13,752 nucleotides of DNA from Cerioporus squamosus (lineage: Eukaryota > Basidiomycota > Agaricomycetes > Polyporales > Polyporaceae). How positions within the stretch are numbered: the stretch's first letter is position 1; each line of letters begins with the position of its first letter. The notes under the pieces were generated by a model. The model did not search any database. It worked only from the letters and a program-made list of their open reading frames with translations, and was not told the DNA's origin. Shown here piece after piece: positions 1 through 8,812 of this stretch. The translations under genes and the position numbers were made by a program. The stretch covers positions 1 through 13,752 of the forward strand of contig JABYQS010000764.1 in assembly GCA_022592435.1 (NCBI GenBank), read 5' to 3'.

Positions 1-974
1 GCCAGGAGCAAGGCCGCAGGGTAACGAGGTACGGGTTGAGCGCATGGGGTGCTACATAAACCTAAGCTGCATAGGTGCGTACGAGGCCTGGGAGAAAGGG
101 ACGTTAAGCGTATGCAGTGGACAACAACGAGACGAAGGATGTACGAACCCATTGAAAGCAAATAACCGACAACTGGGTCTGCGGGCGAGTGCGGCGACGA
201 GACGTGCAAGCGGTGGGCATGAAGAGTGGGCATCGACGATATGTAGTACATTCCGAGGATCGTGACGCGGGCGAGCGGATGCCCGGGGGACACAAGCGGA
301 CAGAGGGAACAAGCAGTATGCGGGGAGACACGCACCAAAACAGTTCGCATGCTGCGTGAGCAGCCTCCATCCTTTCCATGAGGGACATGCGGTATTGGAC
401 GCGCGCATCGGAGGGAAGCTTGGCGTGCCAAGGACGGTTTGCGGACGGTGTCGTCGAGGATACGCATGCTAAGTACTTGCCTGAACATTTCCTGACCTGC
501 AGAATCTGGTGCTCCCACTCGTTCTCGGGACCTCCCCGTCGATGATAGTCACGTGAACGCTGCACCTCCTAGGAGACGGCTCGCCCGTGCTGCTCACGTC
601 TACCGCGACAACGGAAAACTTGGGCGATCGCCGGTCGCGTCATCGTTCTCGAAGGCTTGAAGCTGGTTGGAAGCCAGGTGGAAGGCGTCCCCGTACATCC
701 ACTTCTGAATGGCGGGTGCTGGGCTCTAGCGTTACATGCAGGCTGACGAGAAGAGTTCTAGAAAGTACGTTGCGGTTGGCGGAAAGATCGTATGAGGGAA
801 AGGTGAGAGAGAGATGCGCATGAGACTGAGGACGCGGCACGGGGGCGACAGAGAGCGTATAGCGGAGGGGACAACAGCGGCAGGACGTAGCATGGAGCAG
901 AGCCAAAGCCGAGGCCCGGGGCGACCAGCGAGGCAGCGAAGAGAGGCCGCGACGAAGAAAGCCAGGCAGGACAT
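1..974 (-). pseudogene. Unrecognised repeated gene, unit 1 (degraded relic)
   Basis: This is the most broken of three copies. It starts at ATG 974-972 with MSCLAFFVAAS, matching MSSLACPVASS in unit 2 and GTG-initiated SALAYPV in unit 3. Further in, short segments agree with the other copies but in different frames: VVAVDVSS near 590-605, EMFRQVLS near 470-500, and VQYRMSLMERMEA near 365-400. Frame changes and stops separate them. The part from about 20 to 250 matches 7850-8090 of unit 3 and contains a shared possible 3' splice site (branch CTTAA, then C-rich AG) near 90. No domain is recognised. I judge it a pseudogene, but introns could explain some of the frame changes. Confidence 0.45.
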
Positions 975-1562
975 AGCGGTGAGGAGTGTTGCGAATTGAG
1001 TTTGAGTCGAGTTGGACGAGCGGCGAGCTGCCAGGGCGAGGCGAGGGGAAGAGAGAGAGAGCGACCGCGAGAATCCTCTCCTCCTCAACGCGGCGCCTAT
1101 TCACCATCTCGTCGACCGCGACCACACGCGAGCTCGAGGAACCAACACAGGACGACATCCCGGACGACTGCCTGCTTGGTGGACATTGGAGCACAGTACT
1201 CTTACTAAAGCTCGCTCCTCTGCTTACCCGCAGTCTGCCACATTCTTCGAGGCCGTATCCAAGCCTTCTGCCGTTGAGGGTAACGAGAACACTGGCCCGG
1301 GGTATGTAGGAGAGGCGCGATCATGGCGGAGAGTCAGTGGACGCAGACGAAGTACTTGTTTGTGAGGGAGTTCGGAGATTTGAGCCCAATGACGGAGAGA
1401 AATTATAACTGCAGCGCGCGAAAGACTGTCATATATACATGAATGACACGGTGGTAGCCCATGAACGGCAAATGCACCGCGGAAGACAGACAGCAAGAAT
1501 GGAACTACCGCATGTATGGTAAGGCTGGCAATACGCAGCTCAACCACAGCGGATAAACGTTC
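975..1562. other. Spacer without a supportable gene
   Basis: This lies between the start of the unit 1 relic and the remnant tail of DUF6533 copy A. Open frames occur on both strands (986-1309 plus, 640-1194 minus), but neither has splice sites, a recognisable domain or a match to the other repeat units. By position it should be the promoter side of the relic gene. Similarity to the corresponding spacers 4800-5340 and 8813-9190 is weak by eye. Confidence 0.4.
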
Positions 1563-1782
1563 CTAGTAGACAACGAAGCCGTGGCTTTCAATGACATTGG
1601 CCACTCCTCCCCCATCCTCCTCCTTCCCCCGCCGGGCCTCCGAGGACGAGCGAAACTTGCAACTCGGTACTATCATCATCCTGCGCCAATAGAACCGGAT
1701 CGATGAAACCTCCGAGGGACGCGATGAGCTGGGTCTGCTCTCGGCGTATGGGTTTCTCGAGGAGTGCAGGGGATAGTCGGGG
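1563..1782 (-). pseudogene. Untranslated remnant of the DUF6533 copy A C-terminal tail
   Basis: This stretch aligns with the 3' end of copy B's last exon (5342-5580). In a shifted frame it still reads EAEQMVVRLDPDYPLHSSRN, against EAEQMVVRLDLDDPLHSSRN in copy B (this match begins just upstream, near 1810). A second length difference of 2 nt near 1720-1740 adds to the 1-nt insertion at 1826-1828, so the two together bring back the original frame, but only after a stop at 1785-1783. The normal tail is therefore not made from copy A as sequenced. An open frame continues to TAG at 1563. Confidence 0.7.
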
Positions 1783-3343
1783 TCAAGCCTGACCACCATC
1801 TGCTCTGCTTCTCGCAATTCGAGGAGGGAAGCGCGAGATGAGGATCGCCGTAATCCTGCAAAGGACAAAGGAAGAGCGGCCGTGAGCAAACACTCACAGC
1901 TGTATCTTCCAATCGTGGTGGAATGCGTACGGCGCGGTGAAGTCAGTGACGAGGCTTTGGTTACCGCTGCCGCTCCCCGCCAACTGTCAAGTAAACTTGT
2001 TAGCATCAGATCGGAAGAGCATGGGAGGGTATTGTGGCTTACCGCAGTTGTTGAGAAGATAAGGTGGAGGACATTCATAACAGACAGGATGCTGATTCCC
2101 GTTCAAGAGTCTGTCAGATATCCCATCAGCTACCTTGCCGCTGGACGTACACGAAGTATATGGTTCCTGCGTGCGAGTCAGACTTCTGACGAGCTACAGA
2201 AAAATGTGAGCGTGTTGCTCGAAGAGACGCACCGCCATTGAAGAGGATAGTGGATAACGAGAGTCTCTTGGACTGTCCGATATTCTTCAGGGCGTCCCGA
2301 CTGCTCAGCTTTGTCCAAGTGATGTAGATAAGAATGAGGTCGGCGACGATGAGCGGCACTCGAGAGATAAGCACAACTGTGTGGTTCTGTGGTTGAGTGT
2401 GCAGCGTTCCTTATGAAGAGTAGCCAACGTACGCCTTGGTCATGGTCAGTACCAACACATATGATGAGACCAAAGTGCCAAACCTGATACCAAGTGCGTC
2501 GGTTGTGTTGACTGTCCTGACACATCCGAACGGCTGTATGTTCTCTCCCGATAACTGATAGCCATATAGAGCCTGTATCATGGACCAGCAATATGCTTAG
2601 TCAGTCCTATGCCACAAGGAAGATCAATGCACTCACTAAATTCGCACCTACTGGTGCTAGAGACAAAGAGGCGACGAGTATTCCGAGGAGCTTCCTGCTG
2701 CTCAATACATATGCACGGAGGGCGGAGAAGACTTCTCGCGAGTGTCAGGTTCTATGACCAGTGGACTGAATCCATGACTCACCCGCTCCGGGAATATACT
2801 GCAGTATCAGCATCGCATATGTCGCGAATGAGAACAGAGAGCAACTGCAGACGCCAGTTGATATTTTGCCTGAATACTCTCCCGAGCGCGTACACTCACC
2901 TCTAGTTCCGGTCAGCTTTGTCCAAGCACACACTGACTGAGATTCGGAGAAATTGCTCACCTTGTCCGAAGGGAAAGAGATAAACGAGACCAACAGCATG
3001 ACATAGTACGTCATGTTAATCCACTTGTTCGCGAAGAACAACAGTGACGCTCCGCCGGTACGTTTCGCGGTCCAAAAGCAGGCCACTTCCCGATCGAACG
3101 TGACGAAGGTGTCGTATATGAACAGAACTACAGCGAGAGAAAGCATCAGCTTGGCGCATACGAGCTTGAGATGGAATGAACGCACTCGAGGCTGCCATGT
3201 TGCAGTAGTTGCCGCTGTAGCTATCCGGCGGTGTCAGCAAGCATAGTTCAGATTGAACGGCCTGCCGCCTCACACTATCGGACGTACATGATGTCAAATA
3301 CGGCCACAATTGCAGCAGATGCGGCATCTGCGTCGGAGGACAT
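1783..3343 (-). CDS. DUF6533-type seven-helix membrane protein, copy A, tail truncated
   Basis: The gene reads as 13 exons, 3343-3288, 3220-3186, 3127-2961, 2901-2900, 2844-2783, 2731-2637, 2572-2484, 2434-2433, 2376-2233, 2166-2151, 2091-2043, 1983-1931 and 1855-1783, giving 280 aa. All introns are GT-AG, 49-75 nt, most with a visible branch site. Family hallmarks are YSGNYCNMAA, ILFIYDTFVTFDREV and a TGxAS-LLFF-N motif in helices 1-2, SDKSC before helix 3, FSALRAYVLS, SRVPLIVADLILIYITW, and TIYF...NVLHL in helix 6. The family has no proven biochemical role; the seven-helix plan with a Cys before helix 3 and another in the second outer loop (FGC) resembles GPCRs, which is inference. A 1-nt insertion in a C run at 1826-1828 (compared with copy B) leads to TGA at 1785-1783, about 24 residues after the last membrane segment begins. 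All helices remain, but the cytoplasmic tail of about 90 residues is lost. Confidence 0.85.
2433..2434 (-). other. 2-nt microexon (GC), DUF6533 copy A
   Basis: Lies between introns 2483-2435 (49 nt, branch GTACTGACC) and 2432-2377 (56 nt, branch CACTCAACC, donor GTACGT). Without these two bases, the exon ending at 2484 cannot join the exon at 2376 in frame. With them the join reads ...ALGIR-L-VLISRVPL. Copy B has the same arrangement. Confidence 0.7.
2900..2901 (-). other. 2-nt microexon (AG), DUF6533 copy A
   Basis: Lies between introns 2960-2902 (59 nt, branch GCTGACC) and 2899-2845 (55 nt, donor GTGAGT). The two bases are the first two of the Ser codon in SDKSCS. Without them the downstream exon is read in the wrong frame. 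Copy B keeps the same pattern (AG|AG|GT). Confidence 0.72.
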
Positions 3344-3408
3344 GGCGAAGTCGAAGTCAGAGCCTCGCGTCGCTGAAGCATCGTGAAGACATCGGTGGCA
3401 CAAGAAAG

Positions 3409-3415
3409 CTTTATA
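3409..3415 (-). promoter_or_regulatory. TATA box of DUF6533 copy A
   Basis: TATAAAG on the minus strand (within CGATATAAAGC), about 65 bp before the ATG at 3343. The same position in copy B carries CGATATAAGGC, and similarity continues upstream (the shared GTCAACATGTA block). This fits a core promoter kept in both copies. Confidence 0.6.
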
Positions 3416-3899
3416 TCGCGCACGACCGTACGGTCAACATGTAGGGCGCCGACGTCGTCGGACGGACGTTCATACTATTCTGACCCGATCCGACCGCCGG
3501 GGATAGAAGAGTGCGTACACGAGGCAGGCTGCATGCGACCACTGCCATTGCTTGGGCCGGACGTCGCTCTAAACTCTATGGGGTCCAGCCAATTGAACAG
3601 CGTAGGTGGGCCGACTGAAAACGGGACAGAGAGTTCAGTCATGAAGGTTGCCCAGTGGGCCAATATATGCATACATACTAGTGACCAGATCGCGCTTGAT
3701 ATGACGCTGGATCCGATGGGCCGTCGGGACGAGTTGTCATTGCCAGCTAAGCGGCGTTTTGAGTAGCGACCCCAGCTGGAGACGGCGTCTCGCCAAAGCA
3801 AAACGGTGCGCAGCAGGTGTGACGATGTGCGGGACAGGGATGCATGTGGGGTCGTAGTTCGTGTGCGGACTAGAGAGAATGCGCGGTACGGAGATTAAC
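3416..3899. other. Upstream region of DUF6533 copy A, no gene seen
   Basis: Similarity to the region upstream of copy B is clear at 3550-3625 (matching about 7300-7375: GGCCGGACGTCG..., GGGGTC...AGCCAATTG), which suggests duplicated promoter sequence. The open frames here (3383-3766 plus and 3475-3801 minus) overlap that conserved promoter-side block, are not kept in the second copy and show no domain, so I do not call them. Confidence 0.5.
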
Positions 3900-4795
3900 A
3901 CTGGGACGACGAGCCCCACGAGCTTGGAGTAGAGCCGCAGTACTTGTCACCCAGGGCAGAGGCGAGAGAAAGCGAATGGCGGCGTAGCCTGTGTAGGTGG
4001 CGTAGACGCACGCGCGGGGGAGTAAGGGACAGACGCACGCGAACCCGGGACCGGTCGGGGGAAGGTATGCGCGGATCCTCCTGGGGGAGACTGGGGTACT
4101 TGGTCGGGACGCGCTCCCGCGCACGTCCACTGCTGGCCAACGTTCGTGTTCCGCGCGACCAGCCTCCATCTTGTCCATGAGGGATATACGGTATTGGATG
4201 CGCTCATCGGAGAGGAGAACATGCCCGGCTTCGAGTTGCGAGTTCAGGATGGGGTCACGGGGAGCGGAGACGTCGAAGATGCACCTGAACATCTCCCTCT
4301 CCCGCAGAACCTGATCTTCAATCTCGTTTCCGGGAACCTCTTCGTCGACAACATCCAAGGGAGGGACGCATCTCGTAGGGTACGCCTCGCCTGGACTGCT
4401 CACGTCTGCTGCGACGACGGGGGGTTTGAGCGATCGCCTGTTTGTCGCCGGTCGTGGATGTCGACAACTTGCAGAGTAGATATGTCCACTTCTACATGGC
4501 GGGGTGCTGGGGCTCCGGCTCGACTGCAGGTGGTGGGAGGAAGATGTGAGCGAGAGACGCGGATGCGGTATATATTACGCACGCGCAGACTTACAAGCTA
4601 GGTCAGGCTAGGACCAAGCCTTGTGTAGGACTGAGTATGGTCGGCTCCGGCGACAGAGAGCGGATAGTGAGGGGCAAAGAGCCGCAGGACATCGCACGAC
4701 GCGTCCATCGTGGCGCATGAGAAGGCCGCCGAGGTGGGGGTCGTCGAGCAAGGATGTGAAGACGAGGACGCGACAGGGCAAGCCAGCGAGGACAT
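3900..4795 (-). pseudogene. Unrecognised repeated gene, unit 2 (best-kept central part)
   Basis: Starts at ATG 4795-4793 (MSSLACPVASSSS); a second shared start, MDASC, lies near 4710. The central part is open from about 4403 to 4120 and reads like real protein: DVSSPGEAYPTRC, then VPGNEIEDQVLREREMFRCI, then SDERIQYRISLMDKMEAGRA. The same motifs appear in broken form in units 1 and 3, which supports this frame. The N-terminal part and the central part are in different frames, and the 3' part (3900-4120) differs from units 1 and 3. I cannot tell whether introns or real frameshifts cause this. No family is recognised. It is labelled pseudogene because no full reading frame could be assembled; a functional spliced gene is possible. 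Confidence 0.45.
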
Positions 4796-5341
4796 CGCAG
4801 TGAAAAGGAGATGCAAGTCGAGCTGAACGAGGAGCGAGTGCGGGTGGACGTCTGCAACTCAGTGCGAGACTTCTCGTTCGTGATGCCGTATGCTAGCGCC
4901 TACTTCCTTCTCCCTTGCATTGCCCATGAACGCGACCTCGAGGTGCGAGTACTAGTAGGTACTAGTACCGTACGGGCCATGGCTATTGAATACTGAACAA
5001 CACCGCGCACCGTTCGCTAGCAGACATCCGACTTTGCCTGCGCAAGCAATATGAACATGGAACTGAGGCTGCTTGATTCACCGCCTTCGCGCTTGTGTCC
5101 GAGCCTTATGCCCTGAACAGTACTGGCTGCCAGTGGTTATTCTCGACAGGTTCTTCCAGGCGCTGGTCAGCACGCGTACTTGCAGCTAGTTATCAGCGAC
5201 AGCTTGCGGGAATGATGAGCGGGATGTTGAGTGATGAACGGGCTACGATGGGGCTAGGTAAGTACTTACACGCCGGACATCTATGGTACGTACTACGCAG
5301 GGCCTGGCGAGTGTCGAGCCGAATCCGACACGACTAGAAGA
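4796..5341. other. Spacer between copy B and the unit 2 gene
   Basis: No gene is supported. Positions 5110-5290 match 9045-9190 of unit 3 (ACTGGCTGCC, GGTTCTTCCAGG, CACGCGTACTTGCAG), so this is probably duplicated upstream sequence of the unrecognised gene. At 4949-4968 there is a small repeat, GTACTAGTA then GTACTAGTAC, the second of which is a perfect 10-bp palindrome. Confidence 0.45.
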
Positions 5342-7103
5342 CTACACGAAAGACAACGATCGCGACGCAGCGACAGCAGCATGGGGTGACTTGTCCCGAG
5401 CCCCACCTTCAGGCTCCTCCTCCACGACCGTTGAGCACGAGGGAACTTCCAACTCGAAACTATCATAATCAGACCGCGTCGAAAGAGCCGGGTTGACGAA
5501 ACCTCCAAGGGACGAAATAAAGGTCGGCGTGCTGTCGTATGGGTTTCTCGAGGAATGCAGGGGATCGTCGAGGTCGAGCCTGACAACCATCTGCTCTGCT
5601 TCTTGTAGTTCAAGGAGGAAGCGCGAGACGAGGATCGCTGTGATTCTGCGAGTAGATGAGTGAAGAGCGGCCGTGAGCACCTACTCCCAGCACTTCACAA
5701 CTATGGTGGAATGCATACGGCGCGGTAAACGTGGTGACGACACTCCCTTCGCCATTATCGGTTGCCACCTATGAGAATGATTAGCTTCCAGGTTGGAGCA
5801 GCGAGACGAGCCATGTGGCACACCGCGGTCACCGTAAGGACGAGGTGGAGGACGTTCAGAACAAACTGAACTCTGATAACGCGGGCCATTTTCACGAGTC
5901 CGTTAGATATCTGGTCGGCAGCTTGGTTGCGGTACCCACAAGAAATAAATTGTTCCTGTGGGCAAAGAGAGACGTTCCATAAACCAGATCAATCGTGACC
6001 ATGTCGCTGTAGGGAGACATACCACCGCGGAACAGGATATCTGATAGCAAGAATCTCTTGGGGTGTCGGATATCCCTCAGGGCGCGCCAGCTGCTCAGCT
6101 TTGTCCAAGTGACGTAGATGAGTAGAACGTCAGCAGCTATAAGCGGTACGCGAGATATGATGGTGACTGTGGTTCCGTGCATGAGCGTGCGCTATCACAT
6201 GTGATTGCTAGTCGACGTACGCCTGGTGCAGAGTAAGTACGAATTGGTATGTGATGAGAGAAGACCAGTCACACCTGAGATTGAGCGCGGTAGTTGTGTT
6301 GTCTGTCCCGAGGCATCCGACAAACGGCGGGACGTTCTCTCCAGAAAGCTGGTAGCCATAATGGACCTGCATCATTGATTAATCGCAACTGTTTGAAACT
6401 CAGGACATTGGCATGCTCACCATATTGGCACCTACTGGCGCCAGAGACAAAGCGAAGACAAGTAGTCCGAGGACCTTGCTCCTACTCAACACATACGCAC
6501 GGAGGGCGGAGAAGGCTCATTACGAGTGTCAGGTACTGTGAACTGTGGACAGGACGCGTGACTCACCTGCTCCGGGGATGTATGCCAGCAACAGCATCGC
6601 ATATTGTGCCCGTATGAATAAGGAACAGCTGCAGACCTCGATAGTTACTTCGCAGTACTCCCAACTCTGCGAGGCTATACACCAACCTCTGAGACCAGTC
6701 AGATTTGCCATGTCGCAGAGTGAAAACCGCTCACCTTCAGAGACGCATATGAGACCAGCATCATGACAAAGTACGTCATGCTTATCCACTTGTTCGAAAA
6801 GAACAAGAGCGACGCTCCGGTTCGCTTCGCGATCCAAAAGCACGCCACTTCTCGATCGAACGTGATACAGGTGTCGTAAATAAAGAGCACTACGGTGCGA
6901 GTAAGTGTTAGGTCGACACGGACGAGCTTGAACGGACTGAACCCACCTGCGGCTGCCATAGCGAAGTACTGCCCAGTATAGCTATTCAACCGCGTCAGCA
7001 AGCGAGATCCCTGAATGGCGGCCTTGGAGGATGCAACGTACATGCTGTCAAATTCCGCCACGACCGCAGCGGCGGCGGCGGCGGAGGAGGAGGAGGAGGA
7101 CAT
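5342..7103 (-). CDS. DUF6533-type seven-helix membrane protein, copy B, intact
   Basis: Thirteen exons: 7103-7042, 6981-6947, 6889-6735, 6688-6687, 6628-6567, 6515-6421, 6366-6275, 6222-6221, 6166-6023, 5955-5940, 5872-5824, 5768-5719 and 5645-5342. They sum to 1068 nt (355 aa) with no disruption. Residues 2-13 are six Ser then six Ala. Helices are roughly 24-42, 57-80, 90-112, 119-138, 169-190, 218-240 and 255-268. Family motifs are YTGQYFAMAAA, FIYDTCITFDREV, TGASLLFFSNKW, AAFSALRAYVLS, SRVPLIAADVLLIYVTW, and TAPITAILVSRFLLELQ. C86 before helix 3 and C155 in loop 4-5 could form a GPCR-like disulfide (inference). The tail from about 270 to 355 is acidic and Ser-rich, probably cytoplasmic. 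Compared with copy A it lacks three residues (FPS) before K84. The ATG is chosen because it is the first in-frame start, matches copy A (MSS...) and lies about 60 bp after a TATA box. Confidence 0.9.
6221..6222 (-). other. 2-nt microexon (GC), DUF6533 copy B
   Basis: Between introns 6274-6223 (52 nt, ending TGCACCAG, branch near GTACTTAC) and 6220-6167 (54 nt, donor GTACGT). It restores the frame to give NLR-L-TIISRVPL. The block around it (CCA-GGCGTACGT) is shared with copy A, although the flanking introns have diverged. Confidence 0.7.
6687..6688 (-). other. 2-nt microexon (AG), DUF6533 copy B
   Basis: Between introns 6734-6689 (46 nt, branch ATCTGAC, ending CTCAG) and 6686-6629 (58 nt, donor GTTGGT, ending CTGCAG). 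With AG the join reads SLK-S-CSLF, placing the conserved Ser-Cys pair before helix 3. Without it the frame is lost. Confidence 0.72.
7068..7100 (-). repeat. TCC/GCC trinucleotide tract coding Ser6-Ala6
   Basis: Directly after the copy B start codon there are six TCC codons, then four GCC, then GCT and GCG. Copy A has mixed codons here (Ser, Asp, Ala), so the tract expanded after duplication. Confidence 0.85.
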
Positions 7104-7162
7104 GGCGAAGTCGCAGGAACACCCTCACGTCGCCGAGGGCCAAGGAATGTTGCGCTGGCAGG

Positions 7163-7169
7163 CCTTATA
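7163..7169 (-). promoter_or_regulatory. TATA box of DUF6533 copy B
   Basis: TATAAGG on the minus strand (CGATATAAGGC), about 60 bp upstream of ATG 7103, aligned with CGATATAAAGC of copy A. Confidence 0.55.
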
Positions 7170-7849
7170 TCGCACATGAGTCAACATGTACGACGCCAAC
7201 CGCTGATGCTCGTTGAGATAGTGCACAACCCCTCTACCCGATCGCATCATCGGGGTTAGATGGCCGCCACTGAATTGTGCGAGCACTAAGCAGCGCCGCA
7301 TCGTCTGGACCGGACGTCGTTGCAGAACTCTACGGGGTCCTGAGCCAATTGCACAGCGGACAGCGTAGCTGGGCTAACCTGAAGATACCATGGAACGTTC
7401 ACTCATGGCGGCCGCTGTCCAGAGAACCAACAGACCAGCTTGCAATGCGCGCCCATATGACATGCGTTGGCAACGGAGGCGAAGTCGCTGTGAGAGTAGG
7501 CGAGGCGACTTCTTCCGAGTCGGCATATCGCGATTAAGTCATATGAGCATGCGAGGCATGTCAACAAGGTAACTGACCCTAGACAGCCGCAAGCTTGTCA
7601 GCTTCATGCATGAATCGTAAGTCAAAAACGGTATGACCTCCTCGGCGAGGCCGTCGTTTACGTTGGAGAAGGGTACGTGAGCGCTGAAGCTGCGAAGCCC
7701 GACGTGCCTGAGTATCACCCTGGCTGGGACTATCACACCTGTCATCCACGGCTCGAGAGCGAACAAGGATCGTGTGTGATTGTACCTGCGCGTGAGCATC
7801 TAAAGAGACCACACATGGACGGGAGCCGGATGCAAGGCTGGAGGGTAAC
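7170..7849. other. Upstream region of copy B and unit spacer, no gene seen
   Basis: Positions 7300-7375 match the copy A promoter side. The rest has no match to units 1 or 2 that I can see. Open frames at 7277-7537 (plus) and 7539-7799 (minus) show no domain, introns or conservation and are not called. Confidence 0.45.
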
Positions 7850-8812
7850 GGGGTGCGGGTTGAGTGCATGGGGTAATACGATAAACCTATACGGCATAGA
7901 TGCGTACGAGGCCTAGGGAGAGGGGGATATTAAGCATATGCAGTGAAAAACAGTGAGACGAAGGATTTACGAACCCCTTGAAAGCAGAACAAACGACGAC
8001 TGGTCTGCGGGCGAGTGCTGCGACGAGACGCGCAAGCGGTGGGCATGAAGAGTGGGCAGAGACGATACAGTACACTCCGATGTCCAACGGTCGTGCTGCT
8101 GGCGAGCAGACGTTCGGGGAAAACCAACGGACCTCCTCGCCTTCACTACTTGTCTCCTCCTACACGCACCGGAACAAGACGACGTACTTCGAGCTATGGG
8201 CCAGCCAAGCGGCATTTGAGCTACACCCCGGTCAGAGACGGCGTCGCGCCTCAGCGACACGGGGCGCGCGGATGAGAGAAGGCGCGATGATGTGCAAGTC
8301 GGACATGTGTGCGCCGTGCTTCAGCCTTGATCGTGTCCATGGGCGATATGGTACTGGACGGGCTCATCGCACGGGAGATCAGGCCCTGCTCGGTCTCAAT
8401 CTGCGCTCCAAGGACGGGGTTTCGGGAAACGGTGTCGTCGAAGGTGCGCATGTCACTTCCCTGAACATCTCTAGCCTGCAGAGCCTGGTGCTCTCTCTCG
8501 TTCTCGAGGGCCTCCGAGTACACGTCGATGATTCTCATGGGAAAGCTGCATCCGCTGGCGGACGCCTCGCTTGGGCTGCTCACGTCCACCTTCACGACGG
8601 AGAGATTCAGCGACTGCCGCTTTTTGCCGGTCGTAGACGGTGTGACCATTCACGAAGACTTGAAGGTCGTCGGAGTCCGGGTCGAAGGAATCACAGGAGG
8701 TGTATCCACAGGATGCGTCCATCGTGGGGTGGTGTCGAGCCGAGGCAGTGTGTGACACGGACGAGCGAGGACGCGGAGATGAGGTCAGGACAGGGTAAGC
8801 CAGCGCGGACAC
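7850..8812 (-). pseudogene. Unrecognised repeated gene, unit 3
   Basis: The position of the unit 1 and 2 ATG is GTG here (8812-8810), so translation would have to start at the next shared Met (MDASC, near 8725). From there the frame reads MDASCGYTSCDSFDPDSDDL, then QVFVNGHTVYDRQ. The next conserved part, VVKVDVSSPSEASASGC, ENEREHQALQA and then PVLGAQIE, lies in another frame (about 8630-8300). A 1-nt length difference from unit 2 near 8640 falls at the switch. The 3' part 7890-8090 matches unit 1. A 359-codon plus-strand frame (7978-9057) covers the locus but is Arg/His-rich and not kept in the other copies; I regard it as antisense shadow. Confidence 0.45.

Noticed and set aside
640..1194. 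184-codon minus-strand frame
   Set aside because: It overlaps the start of the unit 1 relic and includes the stretch RVVAVDEMVNRRRVEEER, but it is not kept in units 2 or 3 and does not begin at a supported ATG.
2377..2483. Frameshift in copy A between the ALGIR and VLISRVPL exons
   Set aside because: The same 2-nt shortfall occurs in copy B, and both are resolved by a GC microexon flanked by good splice signals, so a mutation is less likely.
4949..4968. Palindrome GTACTAGTAC with a partial direct repeat as a protein-binding site
   Set aside because: Single occurrence, not kept in the matching spacers of the other units.
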